NCBI GenBank assembly: GCA_934234185.1
Contig: CAKQHO010000029.1
Span: 1 to 31,121 of the forward strand
DNA length: 31,121 bases
DNA from: an uncultured Psychrobacillus sp.
GTDB lineage: Bacteria > Bacillota > Bacilli > Bacillales_A > Planococcaceae
Reading direction: 5' to 3'
In this document: one piece after another, positions 6,960 through 15,213 of the stretch
How the letters are laid out: every line of letters starts with the position of its first letter
Position numbering within the stretch: position 1 is the first letter of the stretch
Notes under the pieces: model-generated
The model's database searches: none
What the model was told of the DNA's origin: nothing
Seen by the model: the letters and a program-made list of their open reading frames with translations, nothing else
Translations under genes and position numbers: made by a program

Positions 6960-7181
6960 ATGTCTAATTCAGAATATATCATCATCAAAGCAGAGGAAGA
7001 TGGCGTGCATGTAATTGGATTAACGCGAGGGTCTGATACTAAATTCCATCACTCTGAGAAGCTAGATACTGGAGAAGTGATGATCGCCCAATTTACCGAG
7101 CACACCTCTGCAATGAAAATCAGAGGGAAAGCGTCCATCCATTCGGCCAACGGTATCATTCATAGTGAACCGAAAAGATAA
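6960..7181 (+). CDS. mtrB: Tryptophan RNA-binding attenuation protein TRAP
   Basis: TRAP forms an 11-subunit ring that, when loaded with tryptophan, binds G/UAG repeats in trp mRNA leaders and causes termination or blocks translation. The 73-residue protein carries the family core VIGLTRGSDTKFHHSEKL and IAQFTEHTSAMKIRG. The RNA-contacting residues of B. subtilis TRAP (K37, K56, R58) correspond to K34, K53 and R55, so it should be functional. The ribosome site is AAAGGAGAAGG. Its usual main target, the trp operon, is missing from its normal place in the aromatic cluster 7 kb downstream. Confidence 0.97.
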   Translation: MSNSEYIIIKAEEDGVHVIGLTRGSDTKFHHSEKLDTGEVMIAQFTEHTSAMKIRGKASIHSANGIIHSEPKR

Positions 7182-7242
7182 CCACTTACCAGAAGAATGG
7201 ATACAAGAAAGATTAACTGCGGTTGGAAATGGAGTAAAGTGT

Positions 7243-7992
7243 ATGAATGAATCTTTAATTACACAGCAACTAAAACAAACGAAAGAAGAAATTCTTTCTC
7301 ACATTAATCACAGTACCCTTATAAAATATACTGGTAGTCCTGTGATTGACGAAGATCGTTTGTTTTTTACACTTTTACCTTTTTTTAATGAGGAAGATTG
7401 GACAGATACTCATCAAACTTCAGCGATTGCAGTTTCTTTGATATTTGCAGCATTAGCTGCCCATGATTTGGTGAAAGAAAAGAATGCTACATCAAAAGAA
7501 CAGCAGCTACAAGTGCTTGCTGGAGATTATTATAGTGGCAAATACTATCAGTTACTTGCTATAACGAATCAGATAGAGTTAATTCAACTGTTGTCTGACG
7601 GAGTAGCTGCTATTACGGAGCATAAGACAAGATTTTATGATTTGCAAAAGTATTCATTTGAGGAACTGATTCATTCCGTCCAATTGATAGAGAGTAATCC
7701 GATTGAACAATTTATGGAGCATTATTCTTTTCATGAATATGTCTTTATTGCTAAAGAGGCATTACTAGTAATTGCTCTAAAAAGAGAGCTGGAGGCTTTT
7801 GAAAATCAACAAATCTCCTTTTATTTAACAAACTCCTATGAGCTGCAATCCAACATTGAGCTCCTGCGAATAGAAATAGAAACGGTAGAAAAGAATCTTT
7901 TACAAGATATCCGTAATTCCGAGTTATTAAAAGAAAATGTAAAGAATGCTATTTTTGAGCGAGTATCCGAGCGAGAGCTCAATCGTAGCTGA
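7243..7992 (+). CDS. hepS: Heptaprenyl diphosphate synthase component I, HepS
   Basis: HepS is the small, non-catalytic partner of HepT in the two-part enzyme that makes the C35 heptaprenyl chain of menaquinone-7. The 249-residue protein is all-helical in appearance and poorly conserved, with no DDxxD motifs, as expected for component I. Identification rests on size, the HSTLIKYTGSPVIDEDRL-type N-terminal region and position just before menG and hepT. The start chosen is ATG 7243, with GGAG at 7231-7234. An in-frame extension back to 7165 would overlap the end of mtrB. Confidence 0.88.
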   Translation: MNESLITQQLKQTKEEILSHINHSTLIKYTGSPVIDEDRLFFTLLPFFNEEDWTDTHQTSAIAVSLIFAALAAHDLVKEKNATSKEQQLQVLAGDYYSGKYYQLLAITNQIELIQLLSDGVAAITEHKTRFYDLQKYSFEELIHSVQLIESNPIEQFMEHYSFHEYVFIAKEALLVIALKRELEAFENQQISFYLTNSYELQSNIELLRIEIETVEKNLLQDIRNSELLKENVKNAIFERVSERELNRS

Positions 7993-8007
7993 GAGAAGGT
8001 TTGACTA

Positions 8008-8712
8008 GTGGCAAAATCAAAAGAACAACATGTACATGAGGTTTTTGAGAAAATCTCTACAAATTATGACTCTATGAACTCAGTGATCAGCTTTCAACAG
8101 CATAAGCAGTGGAGAAACGATACCATGAAGACGATGCAGGTGAAAGAGGGTAGCGCTGCTCTCGATGTCTGCTGTGGTACGGCTGACTGGACGATTGCTC
8201 TAGCGAAGGATGCTGGACCAACTGGTATGGTCAAGGGATTGGACTTCAGTCAAAACATGCTAAATGTGGGCAAAGAAAAAGTGAAAGATTTACCTCAAAT
8301 CGAGCTAATACATGGTAATGCGATGGAGCTTCCCTTTGAAGACAATACATTTGACTATGTGACGATTGGCTTTGGACTTAGAAACGTTCCAGATTACAAG
8401 CAGGTACTAAAGGAAATGAACAGAGTAGCTAAGCCAGGTGGAATGATTGTTTGCTTAGAAACCTCTCAACCAGATTCCAAGCTATTCAATGCAGGCTTCC
8501 GTTTGTATTTCCGATTCATTATGCCACTTTTTGGGAAGCTCTTTGCGAAAAGCTATAAAGAGTATTCATGGCTACAGGAATCTCAAAAGGATTTCCCGAA
8601 CCGAGCTGAGCTATCCAAGCTGTTTGAAGAGGTTGGGATGATCAACGTTTCTAGCAAGCCATATAGTGGTGGAGCAGCTGCAAGACATATAGGCTACAAA
8701 AAAGAACAATAA
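8008..8712 (+). CDS. menG: Demethylmenaquinone methyltransferase MenG (UbiE family)
   Basis: This enzyme uses S-adenosylmethionine to methylate demethylmenaquinone, the last step of menaquinone synthesis. The 234-residue protein has the class I SAM-binding motif LDVCCGTADWT from residue 52, the NAMELPFEDNTFDYVTIGFGLRNVPD region typical of UbiE/MenG, and the conserved YSWLQES segment. The start is GTG 8008, preceded by GAGAGAAGG. It lies between hepS and hepT, 15 nt after hepS, in one operon. Older B. subtilis naming calls it menH. Confidence 0.97.
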   Translation: MAKSKEQHVHEVFEKISTNYDSMNSVISFQQHKQWRNDTMKTMQVKEGSAALDVCCGTADWTIALAKDAGPTGMVKGLDFSQNMLNVGKEKVKDLPQIELIHGNAMELPFEDNTFDYVTIGFGLRNVPDYKQVLKEMNRVAKPGGMIVCLETSQPDSKLFNAGFRLYFRFIMPLFGKLFAKSYKEYSWLQESQKDFPNRAELSKLFEEVGMINVSSKPYSGGAAARHIGYKKEQ

Positions 8713-8733
8713 GTGGGAGAAGGTTTGGTTTTT

Positions 8734-9708
8734 GTGGATAAAATAAAATTAAGAATGCTATATTCTGACTTAAAATCCGATTTAGAAGTCATCGAAAACG
8801 AACTGGCAGCATCAGTGAATTCCTCCTCTCACTTATTGAATGACGCTTCACTACATTTACTTCAGGCAGGGGGAAAACGAATCCGCCCTGTTTTCGTACT
8901 TCTATCTGCAAAGTTTGGTAATTATTCAATCGATTCTATCAAGCACGTGGCTGTACCAGTTGAACTGATTCATATGGCCTCCCTTGTGCACGATGATGTC
9001 ATTGATGATGCGGAAACTAGAAGAGGAAGAGAAACCGTAAAGGCTCAGTGGAACAACCGAGTAGCAATGTATACGGGTGACTTTTTATTTGCAAAAGCAA
9101 TTGAATACATAACAGCTTTAAAAAATACATACGCTCATGAGGTGCTCTCCAATACGATGGTAGAGCTTTGCATCGGAGAGATTATTCAAATAGAGGACAA
9201 GCGCTATCTTGACCAAACAGTCCGGGACTATTTGAAGAGAATTAAGCGAAAAACTGCCATCTTAATCTCTGCAAGCTGCGAGCTAGGTGCAATTGCTTCT
9301 AATTCCGATGAGCAAACGGTGAAGAGATTAAAAAGGTTTGGATACTACGTAGGAATGTCCTTTCAAATTATCGACGATATTTTGGACATCACTTCTTCGG
9401 ATGAAGAACTTGGAAAGCCCGCAGGTAGTGATTTACTCCAAGGAAATATCACCCTGCCTGTTCTTTATGCAAAACACGACTCAGTCATCGCTCCGCTTCT
9501 TCAGGAGGCGTTTGAAGGTAGAATAACAGACCAAAATCTCCAAATTCTCTTAAAAGAGCTTCGTAAATCAGAAGGAATTAAGCGTGCAAAACAGTTAAGT
9601 AATCTCTATCTACAAAAAGCGCTGAGTGAAATTAAACCGCTACCTTCAAACTCTGCGAAAAAATCCCTGCAAAATATCGCGTTATTTATGGGAAAACGTA
9701 ACTTTTAA
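8734..9708 (+). CDS. hepT: Heptaprenyl diphosphate synthase component II, HepT
   Basis: HepT is the catalytic subunit that condenses isopentenyl diphosphate onto farnesyl diphosphate to build the menaquinone side chain. The 324-residue protein has both aspartate-rich motifs of trans-prenyltransferases: DDVIDD at 87-92 and DDILD at 214-218, with GGKRIRP at 46-52. GTG 8734 is the likely start because GGGAGAAGG at 8715-8723 is correctly spaced for it. The in-frame GTG at 8713 lies directly against the menG stop and upstream of that ribosome site. No clear terminator follows. Confidence 0.95.
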   Translation: MDKIKLRMLYSDLKSDLEVIENELAASVNSSSHLLNDASLHLLQAGGKRIRPVFVLLSAKFGNYSIDSIKHVAVPVELIHMASLVHDDVIDDAETRRGRETVKAQWNNRVAMYTGDFLFAKAIEYITALKNTYAHEVLSNTMVELCIGEIIQIEDKRYLDQTVRDYLKRIKRKTAILISASCELGAIASNSDEQTVKRLKRFGYYVGMSFQIIDDILDITSSDEELGKPAGSDLLQGNITLPVLYAKHDSVIAPLLQEAFEGRITDQNLQILLKELRKSEGIKRAKQLSNLYLQKALSEIKPLPSNSAKKSLQNIALFMGKRNF

Positions 9709-9737
9709 TTGAAATTAGAACCCTGTAATGATAGTAT
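9709..9737 (+). promoter_or_regulatory. SigA promoter of ndk
   Basis: TTGAAA (9709-9714), a 17-bp spacer and TAGTAT (9732-9737) with a TG extension at 9729-9730 form a near-consensus promoter beginning directly after the hepT stop codon. Confidence 0.75.
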
Positions 9738-9788
9738 TTTTAACGGTGGAGAAATAATATCCATTTTATATTCGAAGGAGTGTTACTC

Positions 9789-10235
9789 ATGGAAAAAACT
9801 TTTTTAATGGTAAAACCTGATGGTGTACAACGTAATCTTATTGGTGAGATTGTAAGTCGTTTCGAGAAAAAAGGATTTCAATTAGTTGGAGCAAAATTAA
9901 TGCAAATCCCAACTGAATTAGCTGAACAACATTACGGCGAGCACAAAGAACGCCCATTTTTCGGCGAACTAGTAGACTTCATCACTTCTGGACCAGTTTT
10001 CGCAATGGTTTGGGAAGGTGAAAACGTTATTTCAACAGCACGTTTAATGATGGGAGCTACAAACCCAAAAGAATCTGCACCGGGTACTATCCGTGGAGAT
10101 TTCGCTGTAACTGTAGGCAAAAACATCATTCACGGTTCTGACTCACCAGACAGCGCTGTTCGTGAAATTGGTCTTTTCTTCAAAGAGGAAGAATTAGTTT
10201 CTTACTCAAAAGACGCTAACAACTGGATCAACTAA
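9789..10235 (+). CDS. ndk: Nucleoside diphosphate kinase
   Basis: Ndk transfers the gamma phosphate of ATP to other nucleoside diphosphates through a phosphohistidine. The 148-residue protein has the catalytic histidine H115 in NIIHGSDS, the N-terminal KPDGVQR motif (9-15) and the GDFAV segment. The start is ATG 9789 with GAAGGAG at 9774-9780; an in-frame GTG at 9780 lies within that site. It has its own promoter and a terminator on either side of a single-gene unit, and its codon use looks like that of a well-expressed gene. Confidence 0.98.
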   Translation: MEKTFLMVKPDGVQRNLIGEIVSRFEKKGFQLVGAKLMQIPTELAEQHYGEHKERPFFGELVDFITSGPVFAMVWEGENVISTARLMMGATNPKESAPGTIRGDFAVTVGKNIIHGSDSPDSAVREIGLFFKEEELVSYSKDANNWIN

Positions 10236-10240
10236 TAGTA

Positions 10241-10279
10241 AAAACCTGTAGGAGTAATTGTCTCCTGCAGGTTTTTTCT
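10241..10279 (+). terminator. Terminator after ndk
   Basis: A 14-bp stem with one wobble (10241-10254 with 10262-10275, core CCTGTAGGAG / CTCCTGCAGG) has a 7-nt loop and continues into a T-run. Confidence 0.9.
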
Positions 10280-10544
10280 TTCAAAGGTACTCCTATCGTT
10301 TAAGCTAAATCTATTTTATATGGTAACTAAAGCTTATATTCACCTGGTTCAACACACTGCAGTTTTTCAACATTTTCTCTTATTCCAGCTAAAGTCCAAA
10401 CTTAAGGGTTATGTTATCCTTTCCAATCTTGCTTCCAAAAACCTCTCGCATCTAAGATCACTTTCCTAAAATTACCCGCTAGAAGTTTCATAAGTATGCC
10501 TAATTTATCTGTCTTTTTATATGTTCGAATCATTTTCAATGCGA
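10280..10544. other. Geneless interval between ndk and cheR
   Basis: About 265 nt without a credible reading frame on either strand, a strong hairpin or a recognisable RNA. It is pyrimidine-rich on the plus strand, unlike the purine-rich coding strands around it. It may be a decayed gene remnant or simply an untranslated promoter region. Confidence 0.5.
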
Positions 10545-10550
10545 TATACT
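10522..10550 (+). promoter_or_regulatory. Weak promoter candidate for cheR
   Basis: TATACT at 10545-10550 is a good -10 box 30 bp before the cheR start. The -35 (TGTTCG at 10522-10527, 17-bp spacer) is poor. No SigD (motility) consensus was recognised. Confidence 0.35.
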
Positions 10551-10579
10551 TTATATAGAAGTATTTGAAAGGAACGAAC

Positions 10580-11359
10580 ATGATGGAAGATTATCTTCAA
10601 TTTATAGAGTCGATTAAGAGAAAGACTGGAATTGATCTAGGAGCATATAAAGAGGCCCAGATGAAACGACGGTTGACCTCTTTGTATGAAAAGAAAGGTT
10701 ATACTGATTTTCTTTCTTTTTTTAAAGCATTGGATAAGGATAGAGATTTGATGAATGAGTTTCTTGATCGAATGACGATTAATGTATCTGAGTTTTATCG
10801 AAATCGAAAAAGGTGGGAAGTGCTCGATACGAAAATATTTCCAAAGCTTCTTACTACTAATAGGCGACTGAAAATTTGGAGTGCTGCATGCTCAACAGGG
10901 GAAGAGCCATACACAACGGCAATGGTATTATCAAAGCATGTCCCACTTTCTCAAATAGCTATTTTAGCAACGGATTTAGATGCTAATGCAATTCAACGAG
11001 CAAAGGCTGCCGTATATCCGGACCGTTCTTTAGCGGAAGTGCCAGAGGATATGAAGAAGAAGTATTTTGAACAGCAAAATACCTTTTATAAGGTGGATGA
11101 CTCGATTAAACGTACCGTTTCTTTTCAACAGCATAATTTACTAAGGGATACATATGATAAAAATTTTGATCTCATTATTTGTCGCAATGTCATGATTTAT
11201 TTCACAGAGGAAGCAAAGGATGAGATATATCGTAAATTTAGTGAGGCTCTTCGTCCAGGCGGAATTTTGTTTGTCGGGAGCACTGAACAAATCTTTCATC
11301 CAGCTAAATTTGGATTGGAAACAGAGGATACTTTTTTCTACCGAAAATTAGATACATAA
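10580..11359 (+). CDS. cheR: Chemotaxis protein methyltransferase CheR
   Basis: CheR methylates glutamates on chemoreceptors using S-adenosylmethionine, working against the esterase CheB to set adaptation. The 259-residue protein has the N-terminal helical CheR_N domain (about 1-70, including AQMKRRLTSLYEKKG), then the methyltransferase domain with MTINVSEFYRN, the SAM-binding SAACSTGEEPY from residue 101, and LIICRNVMIYF. The start is ATG 10580 or the adjacent ATG 10583, with AAAGGAA at 10568-10574. It sits alone between ndk and the aromatic genes, as in B. subtilis. Its presence implies motility and chemotaxis genes elsewhere. Confidence 0.96.
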   Translation: MMEDYLQFIESIKRKTGIDLGAYKEAQMKRRLTSLYEKKGYTDFLSFFKALDKDRDLMNEFLDRMTINVSEFYRNRKRWEVLDTKIFPKLLTTNRRLKIWSAACSTGEEPYTTAMVLSKHVPLSQIAILATDLDANAIQRAKAAVYPDRSLAEVPEDMKKKYFEQQNTFYKVDDSIKRTVSFQQHNLLRDTYDKNFDLIICRNVMIYFTEEAKDEIYRKFSEALRPGGILFVGSTEQIFHPAKFGLETEDTFFYRKLDT

Positions 11360-11362
11360 TTT

Positions 11363-11390
11363 AGACTGTCCTCTAACAGGGACGGTTTTC
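11363..11390 (+). terminator. Probable weak terminator after cheR
   Basis: ACTGTCC (11365-11371) pairs with GGACGGT (11380-11386) through one U-G pair, followed by TTTTC. The stem is short and the T-run interrupted. Confidence 0.55.
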
Positions 11391-11453
11391 TTCTATACAT
11401 TAATATGATATAGTAAAATACAATACTTTAGCGAGTTGAAGGAGGAAAGCGTT

Positions 11454-12635
11454 TTGCGTTATTTAACAGCAGGAGAATCACATGGACCACAACTAACAGC
11501 TATTATTGAGGGATTACCATCCCAATTAGAAATCACTGCAGAAAAGATAAATAAGGAACTGAAGCGTAGACAGGGTGGACATGGTAGAGGACGAAGAATG
11601 CAGATTGAGAAGGATACAGTTTCTATCACTGCTGGAGTTCGTCATGGAAAAACATTAGGTTCACCGGTCTGTCTGTCCGTAACCAACGATGATTGGAAGC
11701 ACTGGACAAAAATAATGGGCATAGAACCATTAGCAGAGGATGAAAACCCAGAGGAAATTAAAAGACAAATTACAAGACCCCGCCCAGGCCATGCTGATTT
11801 AGTTGGTGGGATGAAATATGGTCATCGCGATTTACGTAACGTATTAGAAAGATCGTCTGCTAGAGAAACCACGATTCGAGTGGCTGTAGGAGCGGTGGCG
11901 AAGCAATTGCTAAGTGAACTAGGGATTACAGTAGTGGGTCACGTGACGAAAATAGGAGGCATACAAGCAAACCCTGAGATTGCTTCCACTTTGTCCCCAG
12001 AGAAGATAAAAGAAATGGTCGAACAGGATCCGGTCTATTGCTTAGATTCAGAAGCTTCTGAAAAAATGGTAGCAGCTATTGATGCAGCTAAAAAAGCCGG
12101 TGATACAATCGGTGGCGTGGTAGAGGTGATTATCACAGGAATGCCGGCTGGAGTAGGCAGCTATGTCCACTATGATCGAAAGCTCGATGGAAAGCTTGCA
12201 ATGGCTATGATGAGCATTAATGCATTTAAGGGAGTAGAGGTTGGACTAGGCTTTGAGATGGCTAATTTATTTGGTAGTCAAGTTCACGATCAAATTTCTT
12301 GGAATGAACAAGAAGGGTATATACGTGACACGAACCGACTAGGAGGGATTGAAGGTGGAATGTCCACTGGAATGCCAATTGTGGTACGAGGAGTAATGAA
12401 ACCAATCCCAACGTTATATAAGCCACTACAAAGCGTGGATATCGATACAAAGGAGCCCTTCAAGGCAAGTATCGAGCGCTCCGATAGCTGTGCGGTTCCA
12501 GCTGCCTCTGTCGTAGCGGAGAATGTAATAGCATGGGAAATTGCTGCTGCTTTGCTAGACACCTTTAAGGGAGATCAGTTATCCCATTTACAAGCGGAAG
12601 TAGCACAGCATAGAGAATATACAAAGGGGTTTTAA
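11454..12635 (+). CDS. aroC: Chorismate synthase
   Basis: Chorismate synthase eliminates phosphate from 5-enolpyruvylshikimate 3-phosphate with reduced flavin to give chorismate, the branch point to aromatic amino acids, folate and menaquinone. The 393-residue protein has the family signatures AGESHGP near the N-terminus, RRQGGHGRGRRM, the RPGHADL segment, RNVLERSSARET and the C-terminal RSDSCAVPA. The start is TTG 11454, with AAGGAGG at 11439-11445. An earlier in-frame TTG at 11436 overlaps that site. It is the first gene of the aromatic operon and ends one base before aroB. It is called aroF in B. subtilis. Confidence 0.98.
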   Translation: MRYLTAGESHGPQLTAIIEGLPSQLEITAEKINKELKRRQGGHGRGRRMQIEKDTVSITAGVRHGKTLGSPVCLSVTNDDWKHWTKIMGIEPLAEDENPEEIKRQITRPRPGHADLVGGMKYGHRDLRNVLERSSARETTIRVAVGAVAKQLLSELGITVVGHVTKIGGIQANPEIASTLSPEKIKEMVEQDPVYCLDSEASEKMVAAIDAAKKAGDTIGGVVEVIITGMPAGVGSYVHYDRKLDGKLAMAMMSINAFKGVEVGLGFEMANLFGSQVHDQISWNEQEGYIRDTNRLGGIEGGMSTGMPIVVRGVMKPIPTLYKPLQSVDIDTKEPFKASIERSDSCAVPAASVVAENVIAWEIAAALLDTFKGDQLSHLQAEVAQHREYTKGF

Positions 12636-12636
12636 G

Positions 12637-13731
12637 ATGATTATCCCTGTTCATACAAAAGAAAACGCCTATTCGGTACATCTTGGAGACCAAGTGCTTC
12701 AAGAATTTTCTCATAGAAATAAAGATACTTTAGAAAAGTATGACCAAATAATTGTAGTGACTGATGAAAATGTATGGAGTAGACATGAGGATTATTTTGC
12801 TTCGAGTTTCTTTTTGCCATACAAGGTGTATATTGCTCCAAATGGAGAGGCATGTAAAACCTTCGAATCTTTTTTTGACGTCCAATCCTTCTTATTAAAG
12901 GAAGGATGCTCTAGAAATTCTGCTCTTCTTGCATTTGGAGGAGGAGCAATTGGTGACTTAACAGGCTTCGTTGCTGCTACTTTTATGAGAGGAATCCCAT
13001 TTTACCAAATCCCTACTACTATACTGGCACATGATAGCGCAGTAGGAGGAAAGACTGCAATCAATCATCCCGAAGGCAAGAATATGATAGGAGCCTTCTA
13101 TCAGCCGAAAGAGGTTATTTATGATGTGCATTTCTTGAAAACCTTGCCTGAAAAAGAGGTAATGTCAGGAATGGCAGAGGTGATCAAGCATGCCCTGATT
13201 AGCGATAAGGAATGGGTAGAAGAGTTCCTGCAGCAAGAAAGTATCACTAATATAAATGAACCAAAGCTGTTAGAATGGTTGGCCAAGGGCATAAAGGTAA
13301 AGGCTCATATCGTTTCCTTGGATGAGAGGGAAGGCTCTCTTCGCAAGCACTTAAATTTTGGCCATACTTACGGCCACGCTGTAGAAGCATCTGTAGGATA
13401 CGGGAAAATTACCCACGGAGAAGCTGTCATGATTGGGATCATACCTGCTCTTATGCTAAGCGAAAAACATGGTCACATTGAAAAGGGAACTGCCTATCAT
13501 TTGTTTCAATGGGCTAGCCGTTTAGGATATGATTTTACTAGCATTCTTCCTATTTCCTTTGAAAAAATAGCAGAATTTATGCTGAAGGATAAGAAAACTA
13601 CTTACAAGGAGCTTCATTTTGTTTTATTAGAAACCATTGGAAATCCTTTTATGAAGAAAATCGAGATGGAGGATGTCCATCGTTGTGACGAAGAACTTAG
13701 AAAATGGGTAAGGGGGAGAATGGATGATTAG
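12637..13731 (+). CDS. aroB: 3-Dehydroquinate synthase
   Basis: AroB cyclises DAHP to 3-dehydroquinate, the second step of the shikimate pathway, using NAD and a divalent metal. The 364-residue protein shows the NAD-binding GGGAIGDLTG at 101-110, the PTTILAHDSAVGGK segment, a metal-binding glutamate in GMAEVIKH and histidines in NFGHTYGHAVE. The ATG start lies one base after the aroC stop, with AAAGGGG as ribosome site. The 3' end overlaps aroH by 8 nt, which suggests translational coupling. Confidence 0.98.
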   Translation: MIIPVHTKENAYSVHLGDQVLQEFSHRNKDTLEKYDQIIVVTDENVWSRHEDYFASSFFLPYKVYIAPNGEACKTFESFFDVQSFLLKEGCSRNSALLAFGGGAIGDLTGFVAATFMRGIPFYQIPTTILAHDSAVGGKTAINHPEGKNMIGAFYQPKEVIYDVHFLKTLPEKEVMSGMAEVIKHALISDKEWVEEFLQQESITNINEPKLLEWLAKGIKVKAHIVSLDEREGSLRKHLNFGHTYGHAVEASVGYGKITHGEAVMIGIIPALMLSEKHGHIEKGTAYHLFQWASRLGYDFTSILPISFEKIAEFMLKDKKTTYKELHFVLLETIGNPFMKKIEMEDVHRCDEELRKWVRGRMDD

Positions 13732-14089
13732 AGGAGTAAGAGGAGCTACTACTGTCAAAGAGGACGATAACGAGCAAGTACTTAGAGAGACGTCAAGATT
13801 GGCCTTGGAGATGGCCAAGCAGAATAATGTGTCTCCGTCATCCATAGCATCTGTTATCATAAGTACAACCACGGATATCTCCTCAGCCTTTCCTGCTAAA
13901 GCAGTAAGAGGCATAGAGGGGTGGACCTATGTTCCGGTCATGTGTACGCATGAAATGGATGTGCCTGGATCTTTAGCAAAATGTATTCGTCTATTAATGC
14001 ATGTCAATACAGACAAGGAACAGCAGGATATTATACATATTTACTTAAATGATGCTGCTCAATTAAGACCAGATTTACTAAAAAAATAG
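13724..14089 (+). CDS. aroH: Chorismate mutase, AroH class
   Basis: AroH converts chorismate to prephenate, the precursor of tyrosine and phenylalanine. The 121-residue protein belongs to the trimeric alpha/beta AroH class, not the helical AroQ class. The B. subtilis active-site residues R7, C75, E78 and R90 correspond here to R6, C74, E77 and R89 (in MCTHEMDV and KCIRLLMHVNT). It overlaps aroB by 8 nt. In B. subtilis trpE follows next; here hisC follows after 22 nt. Confidence 0.97.
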   Translation: MIRGVRGATTVKEDDNEQVLRETSRLALEMAKQNNVSPSSIASVIISTTTDISSAFPAKAVRGIEGWTYVPVMCTHEMDVPGSLAKCIRLLMHVNTDKEQQDIIHIYLNDAAQLRPDLLKK

Positions 14090-14111
14090 GTAAAATATTG
14101 GGGGATTTAGA

Positions 14112-15212
14112 ATGAAGTTCAAAAAGCAAATAGCTGGATTAAAAGCATATCAACCAGGAAAAACGACAGACGAAGTGAAGAAGGCGTTTAACTTAGAAAG
14201 TGTGACGAAGCTTGCTTCAAACGAAAACCCATACGGTGCCTCTCCGAAAGTGAAAGAGTATCTTTCTTCTGCAAATATTGAATTTGCAATGTACCCAGAT
14301 GGCTATGCAACCAAGCTCCGAACGGCTGTTGCCAAGCATTTAAACGTCTCTGAAAAACAATTACTTTTTGGAAACGGCTCTGATGAAAATATTTTAATCG
14401 TCTCACGTGCCATGTTACAGCCAGGTCTCAATACGGTAATGGCTGATTGTACCTTTGGTCAGTATAAGCATAATGCCATAGTTGAAGGTGCAGAGGTTCG
14501 TGCAATTTCCTTAAAAGAGGACGGCGGGCATGACCTGCCAAAAATGCTAGAATCGATTGACGAGAATACGGCTATCGTATGGATCTGCAATCCAAACAAT
14601 CCAACGGGAACACTGACACCTAGTGATGAAATAAAAGCATTTGTAGAGAGGGCTCCTAAAGATGTATTAATCATCCTAGATGAGGCGTACACAGAATATA
14701 TAACGGACTTTTCCTATGAGGATTCACTATCACTTTTAGAAAATCATCCAAACGTGTTAATTATGAGAACATTCTCCAAGGCATATGGCTTAGCAAGCTT
14801 CCGTGTAGGGTACGCTATTGGTTCAGAAGAAGTAATCAGTCAACTGGAGCCGACTAGAGAGCCATTCAATAATACGGTAATAAGCCAGGAGGTTGCGCTT
14901 TTAGGCTTAGCGGATCAAGATTTTATTCGAGCGTGCAAGGAAAAAAATAATGCAGGCAGAAAGCAATATGAAAATTATTGTGCTGCTCGCAATCTACATT
15001 TCTATCCTTCTCAAACAAACTTTATATTAATGGAAGTAAAAGCTGATAGTGACTTAGTATTCCAAGAGCTGATGAAGCGTGGCTACATAGTGAGAAGTGG
15101 CAATGCACTTGGCAAGCCTGGCTATGTACGAATCACTATTGGTACAGAGGAGCAAAATGCTGGATTGCTAGAAAAATTGGATGAGGTATTACTAGAGGCA
15201 GGGGTTATGTAA
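14112..15212 (+). CDS. hisC: Histidinol-phosphate / aromatic aminotransferase
   Basis: HisC is a PLP enzyme that makes histidinol phosphate. In Bacillus it also transaminates phenylpyruvate and hydroxyphenylpyruvate, which explains its place among the aromatic genes. The 366-residue protein has the N-terminal LASNENPYG substrate motif, the NPNNPTG segment and the PLP-binding lysine K223 in TFSKAYGLASFRVGY. It starts at ATG 14112 after GGGGGAT, 22 nt after aroH, and ends one base before tyrA. No histidine-pathway gene is adjacent, so its aromatic role is likely important. Confidence 0.96.
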   Translation: MKFKKQIAGLKAYQPGKTTDEVKKAFNLESVTKLASNENPYGASPKVKEYLSSANIEFAMYPDGYATKLRTAVAKHLNVSEKQLLFGNGSDENILIVSRAMLQPGLNTVMADCTFGQYKHNAIVEGAEVRAISLKEDGGHDLPKMLESIDENTAIVWICNPNNPTGTLTPSDEIKAFVERAPKDVLIILDEAYTEYITDFSYEDSLSLLENHPNVLIMRTFSKAYGLASFRVGYAIGSEEVISQLEPTREPFNNTVISQEVALLGLADQDFIRACKEKNNAGRKQYENYCAARNLHFYPSQTNFILMEVKADSDLVFQELMKRGYIVRSGNALGKPGYVRITIGTEEQNAGLLEKLDEVLLEAGVM

Positions 15213-15213
15213 A

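Noticed and set aside
7165..7242. Longer N-terminus for HepS overlapping mtrB
   Set aside because: It would begin inside mtrB without a ribosome site; GGAG before ATG 7243 gives the family length.
10565..11359. Isolated cheR as a possible transferred gene
   Set aside because: B. subtilis has cheR in the same place between ndk and the aro genes, so the location is ancestral.
11400..11453. A few UAG/GAG triplets before aroC that might form a TRAP site
   Set aside because: Only three or four triplets with irregular spacing; TRAP binding needs many closely spaced repeats, and GAG occurs in the ribosome site anyway.
12262..12562. Minus-strand frames within aroC and other genes
   Set aside because: They mirror the codon structure of clearly identified plus-strand genes, lack ribosome sites and show no recognisable protein features.
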